Assembly (NCBI RefSeq): GCF_047496725.1
Contig: NW_027328669.1
Coordinates: forward strand, 908,001 to 972,000
Length of the DNA: 64,000 nt
Direction: 5' to 3'
Source of the DNA: Anoplolepis gracilipes
Taxonomy: Eukaryota; Arthropoda; Insecta; Hymenoptera; Formicidae
Numbering within the stretch: the stretch's first letter is position 1; each line of letters starts with the position of its first letter. Below the pieces are notes generated by a model. That model was not told the DNA's origin and searched no databases. It saw only the letters and a program-made list of their open reading frames with translations. Position numbers and translations under genes: made by a program. This document shows, piece by piece, positions 52,640-64,000 of this stretch.

Positions 52640-54787
52640 ATCACAGACTAACAGACGGAGCATTAACCGCTATCTTGGGTAAAGGAAAGTAGTAGGAGAA
52701 ACCGATGCAGTTCGGTTTATTTCGGCTCTTTTCGGATATATTCGATTATTAGACGAAGTAGAGGCATGGCCACGGCGTAGCAGAGAAAGAGAGAAAGAGA
52801 ATACATGCGTCAAGCTTATTATCAAAATGAGTTATTGTTGGGTTGATGGATGTCGTAATCGCAATTCTCCCAAAAGGAAAAACTGGGAACAACTATAAAA
52901 AGAGAAGAATAATAATAAATTTTCTTTTCACTTGTAAGTAAAATATACAAAATGTAAGGTTAGGTTATATAATTTATAATTTTTAATAAATTTAATAAAT
53001 GATAGTCAATGTTTATTAAAGATAATATTGTGATTATTATATATATCACTACTGAAAATAATATTTTAAATAATCGTTAGGTTTCCTAAAGATACGAACA
53101 AAAAGAACAAATGGTTAGAAGCTTTAGGTATGAAAAATTATAATCCACCCAACACAGCAACTGTATGTTCTGTTACGTCCAGGCCCGTAGAGAGGATGGG
53201 TCAGAGGAAAGGCGTAACAAGAACTGTTTCGATGTCAAAAGTCTTATCGACGAGTGACTCGGTCGAGCGAGCTGCAGGTTAGCAAACAGGTAAACGACGG
53301 GTGTCGTTATTACTCTGTTATGCGAACGCTCTCTCGGTGGTCCCTTTTTGGTAAGAGAATCGAATCTCTTTTACGCGGGACGGGACCAAGTGTGATCTTT
53401 CGCGTGGAGAGAGTGAGGGAGTTAAATAAATTTACCGATCATTTAATATTTAATTTAACATTTATTCAATTAATTCCTAACGTTGTACATATAATCTTAT
53501 TGATATCGGCCTTAAAATTATTTGTATGAGTGTGTGTGTGTTTGTGTGTGTGGATCGCGGGTGTTACATAAGTACGGAGGTCATCAACCAGAAAAGAAGG
53601 GGAACGAGTGCGATTCTAAAGATTTTATTTTGGTTGGTATTTGTTACAATAGTTTATAATAAGAAAAAAAATAATAATAAAGATTTGCGAACAGTGTTAT
53701 GTATGTTACGGCGCGATTTCGCACATGGTCGTGTCGTCCGATCTATGGTCTCGGTTGCACGCGAGAATCGCCGGGTCGGCGCGATTTTAGGCACTTTAAA
53801 TAAAGAACAGGGTTGAATAAAGGGGAAAGAACGGCGGTGAAAGGGAAAAGAAACTTACTACTTAGGCAGATTTGTTGCGTTTTTAGCTGCTGGTCAGGTC
53901 GTGGCCCAGTTGTGGCTCTTGCTCGGCAGGTGGTCGTTGTTGGGCACTGACTTTAATAGTTTTCAAAACTTAATCAGGACTCCCGATATGTGAAACAAAT
54001 TCTTTGTCAGCGAACGACCAAAAATAGGAATGAGTAACTGTGCCGAATGAATCTAACGTTGTACTATCGACTGATTTGAATTTTTTGGTATTCGTAATGC
54101 GCGAATCTTCCCTTTTTATATTAAATCTTGAGGGCGTGTTAACAATTTGGGCGGGAGTATTTTTGAAATTTTGACGTGTAAAAAGCTGTCGTTCGGTGAG
54201 ATCCTTCTCCTTCTTATTTTTTATTGTTGCTGATTGGTGGGCTCTGTACGGCTTCTTAGGAAATTTGGAGATTCTTCATTTGGTTATCTCCTCCTTGGGA
54301 TTATGCAGCTGTTTTTATCCATTTATTTATTTAGGGGATCTCGCTATCGATCCTTTTCGGTCATTTCTTTGAACATCGATTTCAATGTTTAAAACATTTT
54401 TTCGTTCCGCGGCCCTCTTATGACTGGTCGGGCAATTATTGCTTTATCTTTATAGGAGGTAAAGACGTAGAGCCGACAGTGCGTAGCGGCGTTATTTGTT
54501 TCTTTCTTAAGATTATGCAGCTGTGTTTGTCGATTTATTCATTTAAAGGATCTCACTATCGATCCTTTCCGATCGTTTCTTTTGACATCCTTTTCAATGT
54601 TTTGAAATATTTTTCGTCACGCGATTCTTTTTATGATTAGTCGGACGATTATTGTTCATTTCGTGGGAGAAAAAACGTGGAGCCGACAGGACGTAACAGT
54701 TCCAAACACTTTAAAAAAGAAGATTACAAATCAAATTCTGCCAAAAGAAGACTAAAAGCAAATGCTATTCCATATGTATTCAAATAA
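52640..54787 (+). pseudogene. P-element THAP domain exons, interrupted by an LTR
   Basis: After the P-type 5' leader (52640-52826), exon 1 (52827-52933) begins MSYCWVDGCRNRNS, the first Cys pair of a THAP zinc finger. It contains a TAA. A GTAAGT...TTAG intron leads to exon 2 at 53081 (FPKDTNKKNKWLEALGM... up to VCS). The exon is cut at 53170 by an LTR-like insertion and resumes at 54703 (KHFKKEDY...IPYVF, stop 54785-54787). The conserved C-x-C, FPKD, W..AL, C..HF residues make this a THAP domain, the DNA-binding head of P-type transposases. Confidence 0.75.
53171..54698. mobile_element. LTR-like insertion, copy 2, inside THAP exon
   Basis: 1528 bp from TGTTACGTCC to GGACGTAACA with a 4-bp target duplication GTTC (53167-53170 and 54699-54702). 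Contains TGGATCGCGGGTGTTACATA (53549) and a tandem pair of about 230-bp segments (TTATGCAGCTGT...GAGCCGACAG) before the right end. No ORF of retroviral type, so a solo LTR is likely. Confidence 0.7.
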
Positions 54788-55060
54788 TATATATTTAGTA
54801 TACTTTTTAATAACAATAAATATTTTATATTGTAAGTTTATATATTTTTTTTATTGTTTTACCGCGTTTGCCCGGAGGGCGATAATAGTCACACCCAATC
54901 ACGGTAAGTTTAATTAACGTTGATTATAAATCAGGATCAACAGGATGCGGAAGAAGGACACGGAAGACGGACCGTTCGAGATATCGCAAGGAGCGTTCTT
55001 CAGGTAAGTAAACCAGACTGATTCATACAACAATCGTTTTATTCACAGATAATCACTTAA
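54788..55060. other. Short region between P-element THAP exon and a MITE
   Basis: AT-rich, then a GC-richer stretch (54865-55010) with two donor-like sites (CACGGTAAGT and TTCAGGTAAG). It may be exonic sequence of the same P-type element or of another gene. No family recognised. Confidence 0.3.
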
Positions 55061-55911
55061 GGGGGGAATCTCTTTTTTTTGGTCAAAATAATCGATTTTT
55101 TTACGGAATCTTATAGTTTAAGGTCTTGAAAATATTTCTGTAAAGTTTTAATTTGAAATTAATTAAATTGTGAAAGTTATAAACCGTAAACCGACTCGGC
55201 GCGCAGATATATTTTGAAGCGCACAACAGCTGTTTGAACTACCTGTTGCGCGGTCAATACAATGTAAATAGATTTCATTGTGTTGACAAAAGGAAAAGAA
55301 GAAAGAAAGAAAGAAGAAGGCATACTGTATGGCCCTGGTATAACAGATTAGCTGTAAGTACTTGATAAACTCAACTTGGAACTTTAAACGCGTTTTTCTC
55401 AAAACAGGTTTTTTACAACTGATTACAACTGATCTCTAAAAAACTCAATCGATTGATTTAACTGTATGTTCAGAAAACATCCCTCTATCGCGTGAACTAA
55501 AGAAAAAGTGATACGTTATATACTTTTTTTTATTGCAAAAAAAATTACCAATTTTATGAGTAAAATCGATTATTTAAGTTTGACAAGTCGCCATTTTCTC
55601 AAAAAAATTTTTTTTGCTTACTTCTAGTTCAGGCGATAACATGTATACAGAAAAAAACACCGTTTGATTTTTTTGTTTCAGATGATCTCAAGGGTAGATA
55701 TCGTGTCAACCAGCGATTAAGGCACTCCACGCGGCATCATAAATGAGCAGGAATAACAGGCGATATTTTTAATAAAAAAAATATTTTTAAATAAATAAAT
55801 ATATAATAAAAAACATCTAGAAAAGATGAAATTAAAACACCGCATAGTTTTACTAAAAAAAAATTCCCAAAAAAGTCGTTTTTTTTTTACCAAAAAAAAG
55901 AGATTCCGCCC
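55061..55911. mobile_element. TTAA-flanked MITE (piggyBac-type target), 851 bp
   Basis: Ends GGGGGGAATCTCTTTTTTTT and, inverted, GGGCGGAATCTCTTTTTTTT, immediately flanked by TTAA (55057-55060 and 55912-55915). TTAA target use suggests piggyBac-family mobilisation, though the ends are not the canonical CCCT. Interior AT-rich with no transposase. Confidence 0.6.
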
Positions 55912-56219
55912 TTAATGCTGTACTTGGCCAGATAACTATCTCTCTGTGAAACTAACTTCCGGATATCGACACGCTCGCTAAAGGATTCGCTCGACTGTAC
56001 TATTAGACGTCCGGTGCTCAACAGCCCCGATCGACGTTCAGACTGCTGGTTAAATTCTCTCGGTCTCGCACGTGGCAATTTCGTATTCGGTGCCACGCTT
56101 GCTCCGGATTGGTGATGATATGATATGTCCGGAAATGGCGGTTCGATACATCTCGCACCGCTATCGATTGATATCGTGTTAATATCTTACAATATTATAA
56201 CAAAAACATTTGATTTTAG
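55912..56219. other. Spacer after the TTAA MITE
   Basis: GC-richer segment (55912-56160), possibly the old locus interrupted by the MITE or part of the P-type element. The minus-strand 69-codon ORF has no family resemblance. Confidence 0.3.
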
Positions 56220-56233
56220 TTGTCTATATTTAG

Positions 56234-57009
56234 CTCTAATGTACAAAGTGTCGTAGAACAAAATGTTCTTAGTCAGTCTTCGTCTAAATCTTTCTTTACA
56301 GAAAGTTTAGAAAATGCTAAAGTTGGTGAGTACAATATTTTATTTTTCTGTTTGCATAAAAGAAATACACTTGTTATCACTTATTACATTATATTAATAA
56401 AACATCTAATAACAAAATATTATTTATAGATACTAATAATAATGAAGAAATCTTAGCATCAGTAAATGAAACTACAAACTCTAATGTACAAAGTGTCGTA
56501 AAACAAAATGTTCCTACTATGGTGGACCAGTTATTTATAGATACTGATAATAATGGAAAAATCTTAGCATCAGTAAATGAAACTACAAACTCTAATGTAC
56601 AAAGTGTCGTAGAACAAAATGTTCCTACTATGGTGGACCAATCGACACGCATTTTTCCTGAAAGAATATTTAATTCTCCTATCAAGAATAGATTTTGGAA
56701 GATTCATGCAGAAGAAATGCAAAAGCTGAGGAAAAAAGTACATATAGAACAAAGAGCGAACGAATGACGAAAAGAAAAATTAGTAAAGCTACTTTACAGA
56801 AATTACAAAAGCGTAATTTGATCACAGTAAGTGAATCTAACATTTTGCAACATTTCAGTAAAGGAACAAAAGAATTAGTAAGACTTGCAATAAGAAAACA
56901 AAATAAATTGCCTATAAAATATGAAAAAATTTGTATAAAATACTTTTATTATCAATATTTATTACTTATTAATTTTTATATAAACTTTAAATTAAATAAA
57001 ATTTGCTAA
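56234..57009 (+). pseudogene. P-element transposase, N-proximal coiled-coil region (plus-strand half)
   Basis: Exon 56234-56325 ends at donor GTGAGT. The next starts at 56430 after TTTATAG. The coding stretch contains a 111-bp (37-codon) tandem duplication (NSNVQSVVEQNV repeated, 56481 and 56592). It continues RIFNSPIKNRFWKIHAEEMQ, shifts frame near 56765, and goes on with KLQKRNLITVSESNILQHFS and RLAIRKQNKLPIKYE before losing resemblance. This is the region between THAP and catalytic domain of P-type (THAP9-like) transposases. The catalytic part is on the opposite strand at 57867-59810. Confidence 0.6.
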
Positions 57010-57035
57010 AACATACAAAATATATGAAATATTAA

Positions 57036-57587
57036 CCCTTAACAGTCACACTGGGTAAAATACACCCCAGCGTTTTTTTGACTTCGAAAACGACCCAGTA
57101 AACCAATGGAAATGGGCCTTGTGTCGCCATCTATAGGTAGTTGGGACCTTCAAATATATTGCTATTTTTTTCCATAAAAATGTCTTTTTCATTTTTTCGC
57201 AAAAAATCGCACCTTCATACCTCAAAATAAATACAAAATAAACTTTTTGGAACATCCGCATAAACTGCAATAATCAGTGAAAAGTGCATCATCTGAGGAT
57301 GAGAAAACCGTTTGAAAAATTGAAATATCTTAAAAATTGAAAAAGTTACATTCGTTTTTGTGAAAAAAGTCACTTTTCCGACTTTTTTTTTCAACAATTT
57401 TTTACATATGTTAAATTAATTTTTTGCAAATCAAACCTATACAATCTTTTTAAGGAAGGCTTAAACTACAACAGGATATTTTTTTTTTAAGGTCACCTAC
57501 AATTTTTTATACACGTGCAAACACGCTGGGGTGTATTTCATTCAGTGTGACCGGTACGGGATTCTCAGGAAGTGTGACTGACAAGGG
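57036..57587. mobile_element. piggyBac-type MITE, 552 bp
   Basis: Begins CCCTTAACAGTCACACTGGG and ends with the inverse-like CAGTGTGAC...GTGTGACTGACAAGGG, flanked by TTAA (57032-57035 and 57588-57591). CCCTT termini with TTAA are characteristic of piggyBac. A second inner pair AATACACCCCAGCG/CGCTGGGGTGTATT adds to the inverted repeat. Its last bases plus flank are duplicated once just outside (57585-57700). Confidence 0.75.
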
Positions 57588-57866
57588 TTAATATGAATAT
57601 ATAATATGAATATATATGATAAAAATTAAAACTATATATAGCTGACTGACAAGGGTTAATATTATAATATGAATATATATGATAAAAATTAAAACTATAT
57701 ATAGCTGAAAATATAATTTTCATTATATAATTATGTATATGTGTGCATGCATATAATAAAAAAGAATTAATATATTTTGTGTATTTTTTATTGACCTTTA
57801 AATATAACAATTTTATTTAACTTATATCTATCGCTTAAATTTACATTTTGTATATAATGCGTTAAT

Positions 57867-59810
57867 CTAACTTTGGCTATATAAACTTATAATAGTTTTG
57901 ACTAGGTGATTTAAATGATTGCTAAAAAAACATTGATCATTTATGTAACCATTTAACTCATTAAATATATCTTGACTAGTATAGGAAAGAATATTTTGCA
58001 TTAAGTCATTCGAAAAACTATTAATATTAATATCATTTAAATTTTTATTTATTTTAATATACATAGTTATCGCGCTATCAACTTTTTTGCATATATAAAT
58101 AACATCTCTTGATGGATATATTAATGATCCTCTGTTTTTTATATTTATCAAATTTTGATTTGTTTCATCATTTTTTTCTATTAAAGCATTAATACATTCG
58201 GCGCAACGTAGATTTTCCATTAGCTTTTTAACTATAAATCCTGTTATGTAAGAAATGACTTCATTTTTATATGTGTTGTATACAAGAGTAAGCACATATT
58301 AAATGAATAATCATGATCTACTTCAACTGTATGAAAAACATCCTACTATTCTTTATGAGAACTTACTGTTTTATTTATAATATTCACTGAAGTTTGTACT
58401 GATGAAACATGTAATATTTGTATGTTCTCTAAATTAATGCAGTTACCAGTACTTTTTTCACGTATTTCTGTATTTATAATTAATTTTTTTATAGCAGATT
58501 TAAATTGTTTTGTAGTTGGATTATTATTATATCTACCACAAGATCTTATACTTCCAAACATTAGTTCAAGATGATCTTGACTAACTTTATACATACTTAT
58601 ATATTTTAAATAATTATTGTCAACACAAGCAAACTTGTACATTTCAATCATACTTTTAATATTGATTAAAAATCCAAGAAAACCTGTCCTTACTCTGGAA
58701 TTTAATATATTTTATTTATTAGGTAATGACAATTTTTTAATATATTCAGCAAACTCTTCGAGTTTTGTAATTATTGCCGAAGAATTGTCTACACTTATTG
58801 GTTTTTTGAATCCATGCTGTCTCTGATTTTTGGAGTTTAAAATGTCAAATAAGTCATTAAAAATGGATATAAATTTAACTGTTGCCAAACAATCTTGAAA
58901 CTGTGACAATTTTAATGTATCTTTTCAAAAAGAAAGTAAATTTGCAACTGACATGCTTAGTAACTGAGCAGCTAATTTGACTTTCATTTTATTTTTCTCA
59001 AATGCTATATGTTTACTTCTAATTTTATTGGCTAAGTGCAAATCTTCTGCTTCTTGTAATTGATGCAGTTTTTCAAAATATTTCCATTCAACTGTATTCT
59101 CAGCTTCATCAAAAAATGTTTTTAATTTGGCAAGGATATTAAGTATTAACTTTAGCATATGACTAGAATCCAAATATACATAAACATTGGCTGCTTAATC
59201 GTTAGCTGGATGTTGAAACCAAGTCTGGATTATCAACGTCATTAAAATTACAACCTAAACTCTCTAACATTGTTATATTACTTTGCAAACCATTACATGT
59301 TAGAGACACAATTAACATTCCAGTTTCTTGAATAGTTGTCAAGCATTGCACAGTTAAATTTCGTTTTTGTTCAGCAGTCATGCTGAACAAGTCATTTATG
59401 AGATAATACGCAATAGGTATTTTCCAGTCTTGATTCATGCAAACAACGCAAAACACTAATGCTTCTTTAGCAATTTTTGTTGAATCACACTCTATATAAT
59501 CACCACAATCAACGTAACCAATAAATTTATCTTTAGAAAAGTCAACATGCTGACGAATTGCCATTTCGTCAAAAAGTAAGGCACCTATTTATAGTTTATA
59601 TGAAACTGATTGTACATGTAGTTTTATAGCATGCAGAGGTTCAGTAAGAATGCCAACTTTTCCATCAATTGAGCAATACCAGTTAGAAATTGTTTTAGGC
59701 AAAACATTTTTAAATTTATAACGAATAAAATCATAATCCCTTCGTGAGTAGAAATGTAAAGATAGTGCAAATTTACGTAAATTAGGATTATATTTTCTAG
59801 AGATAGGCAA
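57867..59810 (-). pseudogene. P-element transposase catalytic and C-terminal regions (minus-strand half)
   Basis: Six consecutive minus-strand pieces in changing frames. They include KYNPNLRKFALSLHFYSRRD and SNWYCSIDGKVGI (59810-59589), a catalytic-domain stretch (59564-59202), a GTP-binding-insertion-like helical part, and QDHLELMFGSIRSCG with NNNPTTKQF (58651-58346). This order matches the P/THAP9 transposase family, a cut-and-paste enzyme. Stops and indels make it inactive. Upstream, a donor-like CATGTAAGTTG at about 59875 and then the LTR insertion at 59907 follow. Confidence 0.7.
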
Positions 59811-59906
59811 ATTATTTTATTATATATGATAAATTAATGATTGTATAAATTTCAATTGAATGCACCATTGGCAACTTACATGCAGAAACAAAATATGATA
59901 TAATAA

Positions 59907-61410
59907 TGTTACGTCCAGATTCGGAAAAAGAGTGAGATAACAAAAGGACAGAACTTACCTTTGTCGAAACGCGTAAAACCTTAACGCTCTCGACTCGAAC
60001 GAACTGTACAAGGCCGGATCTGGTCAAAGACCTCGAGGATCTCGTTTACTAGGTCAGTAGGCTGTTCGTTCGGTGGTCCCTTTTTGGTAAAGGAAATTAA
60101 TCCCTATTCCGCGGGACGGGACCTTGTGCGATCTGGGAGTCAGGGAATGTGTTTGAAAGGGTTAATAAATTTGGTTAAAAATTAAAAATTTTTATTTTTA
60201 TTCATTTATTAAATAAAAATGAAAATATATATATATGATTTTTAGAAAATTATTAGCATTATAATTAGGTTAATTATTCTTATTAATGGATTGAGTGTAT
60301 GAAGATGGGGGTGAATCACCCAAGATGATGGTGGAAGCTGATGAGGGTGGACGTGGAGGGGGTTCAGAGGTAGAGGGAGTTTCCTTAGAAGGTCGGTAAA
60401 TCGAAAGGAGATGGGGAGGGGTGTTCGTGAGAGGATGATACTATGGGTTCTGAAGGGGGAGAGAGATCGATGGTGGTGCAAAGAGAAGGGTCAGGTGAGC
60501 GGGAAGGTCCCGGCTCTCTTGAAGGAGGAAGAGAAGGTTTATTGAAATAGGAGGGGAAGTGTCAGTGTTAGTTCGTGAGTTTGTTTACTTAGCTATAAGT
60601 AAATTAAATAACTCTACATTTATTTTTGAAAAATCTACTATGAAATTTTTATCTGCTAAGGTCCTGGCCGCGACTCTGAGTGTACGATGATTAGGGCGCC
60701 GTTTGTTTACTCTGGCGGTCGACTTAATTTTCTTGAGGGTGGCAGGATCCACTAAGAACCTCCACGAGGAAACATTAATACTTTATTTTTATTTGGGGAA
60801 ACGGTTCTTGGTTAATTTATATGTTAAATTACAAACTAGTAAGAATAACGAGAGAAACGAGAACAAAATAGTATGGAATACTATCGATAATAAGTGCAAT
60901 AGCATTAAAATAAATAAAAAAATTGACAATAGTATTGAAATAATAGGTCTTAAGTTGGTTGTAGTAACAGTACGACTGTAGAAATTAAGGTTTATTATCA
61001 GTATTAGGAGGAACGAGGAAAGGGTATAAATTCCCTTAACTATATTTAGTAACCTGAGTGTGAACTCCGGTGTACATAAATACAGATATGAAGAGAAAAA
61101 TAGAGGAATTACCTTTAAATAAATTTAGTAACCTGACGTGTGAATGTCGGTACACACAAATACAATGGTAAAGAGAGAAATAAAAAGATTACCTTTAACT
61201 GTACTCAGTAACCTGACGTGTGAATGTCGGTACACATAAATACAGTGGTAAAGAGAGAAATAAAATGAAAGTGAGATAAAGGAGAGGAGGAGAGGACAGA
61301 CAAACAAAAATTGAAATATTGATACTTAAATCATTTACTGATAGACCAAGAACTGCTTCAATGATTTTTAATCTGAGAGGGGTAACAATCAAATAAAATT
61401 ATTTGCTAGA
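59907..61410. mobile_element. LTR-like insertion, copy 3 (right end uncertain)
   Basis: Begins TGTTACGTCCAGATTCGG and shares TGGTCCCTTTTTGGTAAAGG and CGCGGGACGGGACC with copies 1 and 2. The matching GGACGTAACA end was not found. The stretch onward to 61410 is LTR-like in composition, including three tandem repeats of about 80 bp with AGTAACCTGACGTGTGAATG (61048, 61127, 61207). The boundary given is approximate. Confidence 0.45.
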
Positions 61411-63180
61411 AACTCACTACTTATTTCGTACGTCGGTGATTTTGTTATTGAAGAGGACCTCGGCAGCGGATCTCGTGGCGTCGGTTTGAATTTGACAGCA
61501 ATCTTACGTCTATCCCTTTGGGTTGGATGACACAATCACTTGAAACGTCTAACACTCGATAATGTCTTGAAATTTTAATTCACACTCAACCACTTCACGG
61601 AGAGTCTGCGTTAAATATCAGCCGAAGCACACGTCGCAGAATCGAAAGTATTAATACCCGAAGGTGTTCACACTCGAATAACTAACAACGAAGCTGGAGT
61701 AATCAATTCCGCGTCTCGAAGCCGAGGTCGAAGAAAATAATTAGTACCGTGGACGAGAGATCAAACCGTAGTAGTGATCAGAGAAGCCAGATTCAGGGCG
61801 CGCAACATGCCAAATAGAGGAGATACACCGGTAGAAGGGATGATGCATACAAGCGCGAACCGTGTATCTGTGTCCTCGGAGATTCGGTTAGCTTCGGATA
61901 ATTGAAAAGAACAGATGTACTGTTTTCTGTCTCTTTTCTATCAAGCCGACGATGAAAACGACGGCAATGCTGCTCTATTCTGCTGTTCGCTTCTCGATTC
62001 TTCATACGCGCAACAGTTAATAGGGCGAAATGCTTTCTCAAGAATTATTTAAAAAATGATTAATAATATGTAGAACATTAAAATTATAACTATAAATTAT
62101 AAATTATGTCATTAAATTAAAATTAAATTAAATTAAATTTGAAATTAATATTAATATTAATATTTTTAATAAATTATTCAACTGTTAAATTGATTAAATA
62201 TTTAATTTTATACATAAAAATTTAATAATTAAATAATTATAAATAATTTAATATTAAAAATATTAAATAATAATAATAATATTAATATTATATATAATTT
62301 TATTTAATTTTAATTTTAATAATTTAATTTATAAATAATTTTATAAAAGAGACTATAAATCTCGGAAAAGCATTTAACACTCACGCATATTAAGAACCAA
62401 GCCGCGTTGTACTAAAAAAAAATAATAATAGTAACAAATATATTAGTAATAAGAAACTATCTATTTATAGAAAATATAATATAATAGCGATTACATATTT
62501 AATTTAATTGTACTTTTTTATACGCGTATATGTTTGTAACACAATACGACACATAAACATATACTCATCACACGTATCGTTTTGACAATATTAAAATAAC
62601 AAATGATGGTGAGTTTTCACACCAGCCGTGAGGTATCACCAATGGCGCGTTTGGTTTTTTTTTAAGTGGACCTTCGCCTAAAGCCCTATTATACCACATT
62701 ATATTATGTTGCATTATGTTATGCTGCACGCGAATGTCATACAGATAAGATATCTTTTACACACCTATTTTTTTCAAATGTGATATCTTTTGCAGACAAG
62801 ATAATTTTTACATATTTGTTCTTTGCAAAAATGTTGTCTTTTATAAACAAAATATCTTTTACACATTTGTTTTTTTAAAGTGTGGCGTTTTTTACAGACA
62901 AAATATCTAACACATCTGTTTTTTTCAACTGTGGTGTCTTTAATAAACTTTACACCTCTTTACACATCTTTTTAGGTATGGTCTCCTTCAAATATTAAAA
63001 TAAAAATAAAATAAAATAGAATATGTAAAATTAAAATAAAAATATATAATTAATAAATTATTAAATAAAATAAAAATAAAAAATTAAGTAATAAAATAAA
63101 AAAATAAATAAATAAATAATTAATAAAATAATAAAAACAAATAAATAATTAATTAATAAAATAAATAATTTAATTATTTG
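61411..63180. other. Non-coding stretch with AT-rich and tandem-repeat DNA
   Basis: 61411-62040 is GC-richer with no gene and may still belong to the LTR-like element. 62041-62360 and 63000-63180 are extremely AT-rich (AATAAA and AATTA runs). 62740-62990 holds about four degenerate 55-60 bp repeats with ACAAAATATCTTTTACACAT and TTTTTTCAA. Confidence 0.5.
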
Positions 63181-63246
63181 TTTATTATTTCGAAGAGGGA
63201 CCAGCTTCGTCAGTATCCGCAGCATATAATCTTAAAATCCTTTTTT

Positions 63247-63960
63247 TTACTTAACAGCGGGAGCATATAAATTATCTGCTGACATAAGAGACAAATGTTT
63301 TTTATTAATTATCATGTTTAAAACTGTTTCTCCTTTCGTTTTTAATGCTGATTTAAACACGCAAATATCATTAACAGAAACTGACGAAAATTTATTTCGC
63401 TTTTTAGTTTTAACATTATTTAAACAAGAAAACATTCTCTCCGAATCAGCATTTGAATTTGGAAGTGATCTAATGCTACTTATAAGTTTTGTTAAACTTG
63501 GATATTTAGCAATATTATTAATATACCGTTGTAAAATTTCTTTCCACATATTGTGGAAATTTAATTTAGAGATACTGTTTTTTTTTCCATTGTAAAATCT
63601 AATGGTAACGCAATCCATTCTTGCTTTAAACCATTTTCATCAATACTGCCGAAAGTTTTAGCCACGAAAGAAACATCATTGAAAGATGTTTCTCTATTAT
63701 TACTGACTAAACTTACACATGGTTGAAAAACTTTTAATTTTGATAAGAATATATCATTTATAGGTAATCTTTGACGAATTTCCTCTGCAGCAGTCACATA
63801 AAATGTTGAACATTTTTCTCGAATAGTTGTAATTATGTTTACGTGACCTTTTATTATTAATTTATTAAGATATTCTTCACATTCTGATCCTAAACTAATT
63901 TCATTAAGACCTTTTTGATTTTGCTTTAGAAAAAATATAATATCTGTAGAAAATGGTTTT
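63247..63960 (-). pseudogene. hAT-type transposase C-terminus, running off the window
   Basis: The frame 63618-63247 ends in the hAT dimerisation signature LPNSNADSERMFSCLNNVKT with KKRNKF. The preceding piece (63797-63561) overlaps it in another frame, so a frameshift lies near 63590. Coding resemblance continues on the minus strand toward the right edge, where the catalytic region would be. The product is a cut-and-paste transposase, probably inactive here. Confidence 0.65.
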
Positions 63961-64000
63961 AAATGTTCCTCTTTTAAAAAATTTTAACAGATTTGGAAAA

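Noticed and set aside
60242..61392. Minus-strand ORFs rich in His/Pro/Leu and tandem ORFs over the 80-bp repeats
   Set aside because: They track purine-rich LTR-like sequence and tandem repeats, with no family resemblance.

Overview
The window looks like a transposon-rich stretch of an AT-rich arthropod nuclear genome. A hymenopteran, probably an ant, is my inference. It rests on spliced eukaryotic genes, BEL/Pao, Penelope, P, hAT and piggyBac elements, palindromic MITEs, and a Polinton/Maverick whose proteins resemble those I recall from ant genomes. I see no complete, clearly single-copy host gene. Nearly every recognisable coding segment belongs to a mobile element, and most are broken.

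Layout. 0-2.5 kb: AT-rich DNA, a hammerhead-like motif and a Penelope GIY-YIG endonuclease fragment. 2.5-19.9 kb: a Polinton/Maverick ('A') with terminal inverted repeats. It has accessory genes at both ends (acidic Cys-rich proteins and a three-exon gene). Its core is a minus-strand virion block (RNase H-like protein, major capsid, penton, protease, PLA2/pX-like protein, small proteins), a plus-strand block (packaging ATPase, DUF8207-like protein, fibre-like small protein, repeat protein, integrase), and a minus-strand protein-primed DNA polymerase B. One apparent internal deletion removed the 3' ends of both integrase and polymerase. A 5'-truncated LINE sits in the polymerase, and most core genes carry one or two lesions. 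19.9-20.1 kb: a terminus of a second Polinton family. 20.2-21.6 kb: a broken gene with Mutator-like and YqaJ-nuclease segments. 24.4-31.5 kb: a palindromic MITE split by a BEL/Pao retrotransposon with intact LTRs and target duplication. 32.4-34.3 kb: a trihelix/Myb-SANT pseudogene and a promoter-like unit.

36.0-43.0 kb: a MITE split by a 6.5-kb giant fold-back element ('B'). Its two arms of about 2.9-3.0 kb are nearly identical, and it is flanked by a perfect 6-bp duplication (AAAGTC), the size typical of Polintons. B carries a relative of A's Cys-rich terminal genes plus an unrecognised gene duplicated in both arms. It also shares non-coding sequence with A. I regard A plus B as the most interesting part of the window: a fold-back element apparently derived from the accessory end of a Polinton.

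43-64 kb: further MITEs, a decayed DDE-type transposase, a family of long LTR-like insertions (TGTTACGTCC...GGACGTAACA), a THAP/P-element split and rearranged into two opposed halves, two TTAA-flanked piggyBac-type MITEs, and a hAT transposase C-terminus running off the right edge.

How the genes work together. Polinton A once encoded self-synthesising replication (POLB), integration (INT) and a virion module (capsid, penton, protease, ATPase, PLA2/pX-like). It cannot be autonomous now. B has no replication or integration genes and would have depended on such an element in trans.
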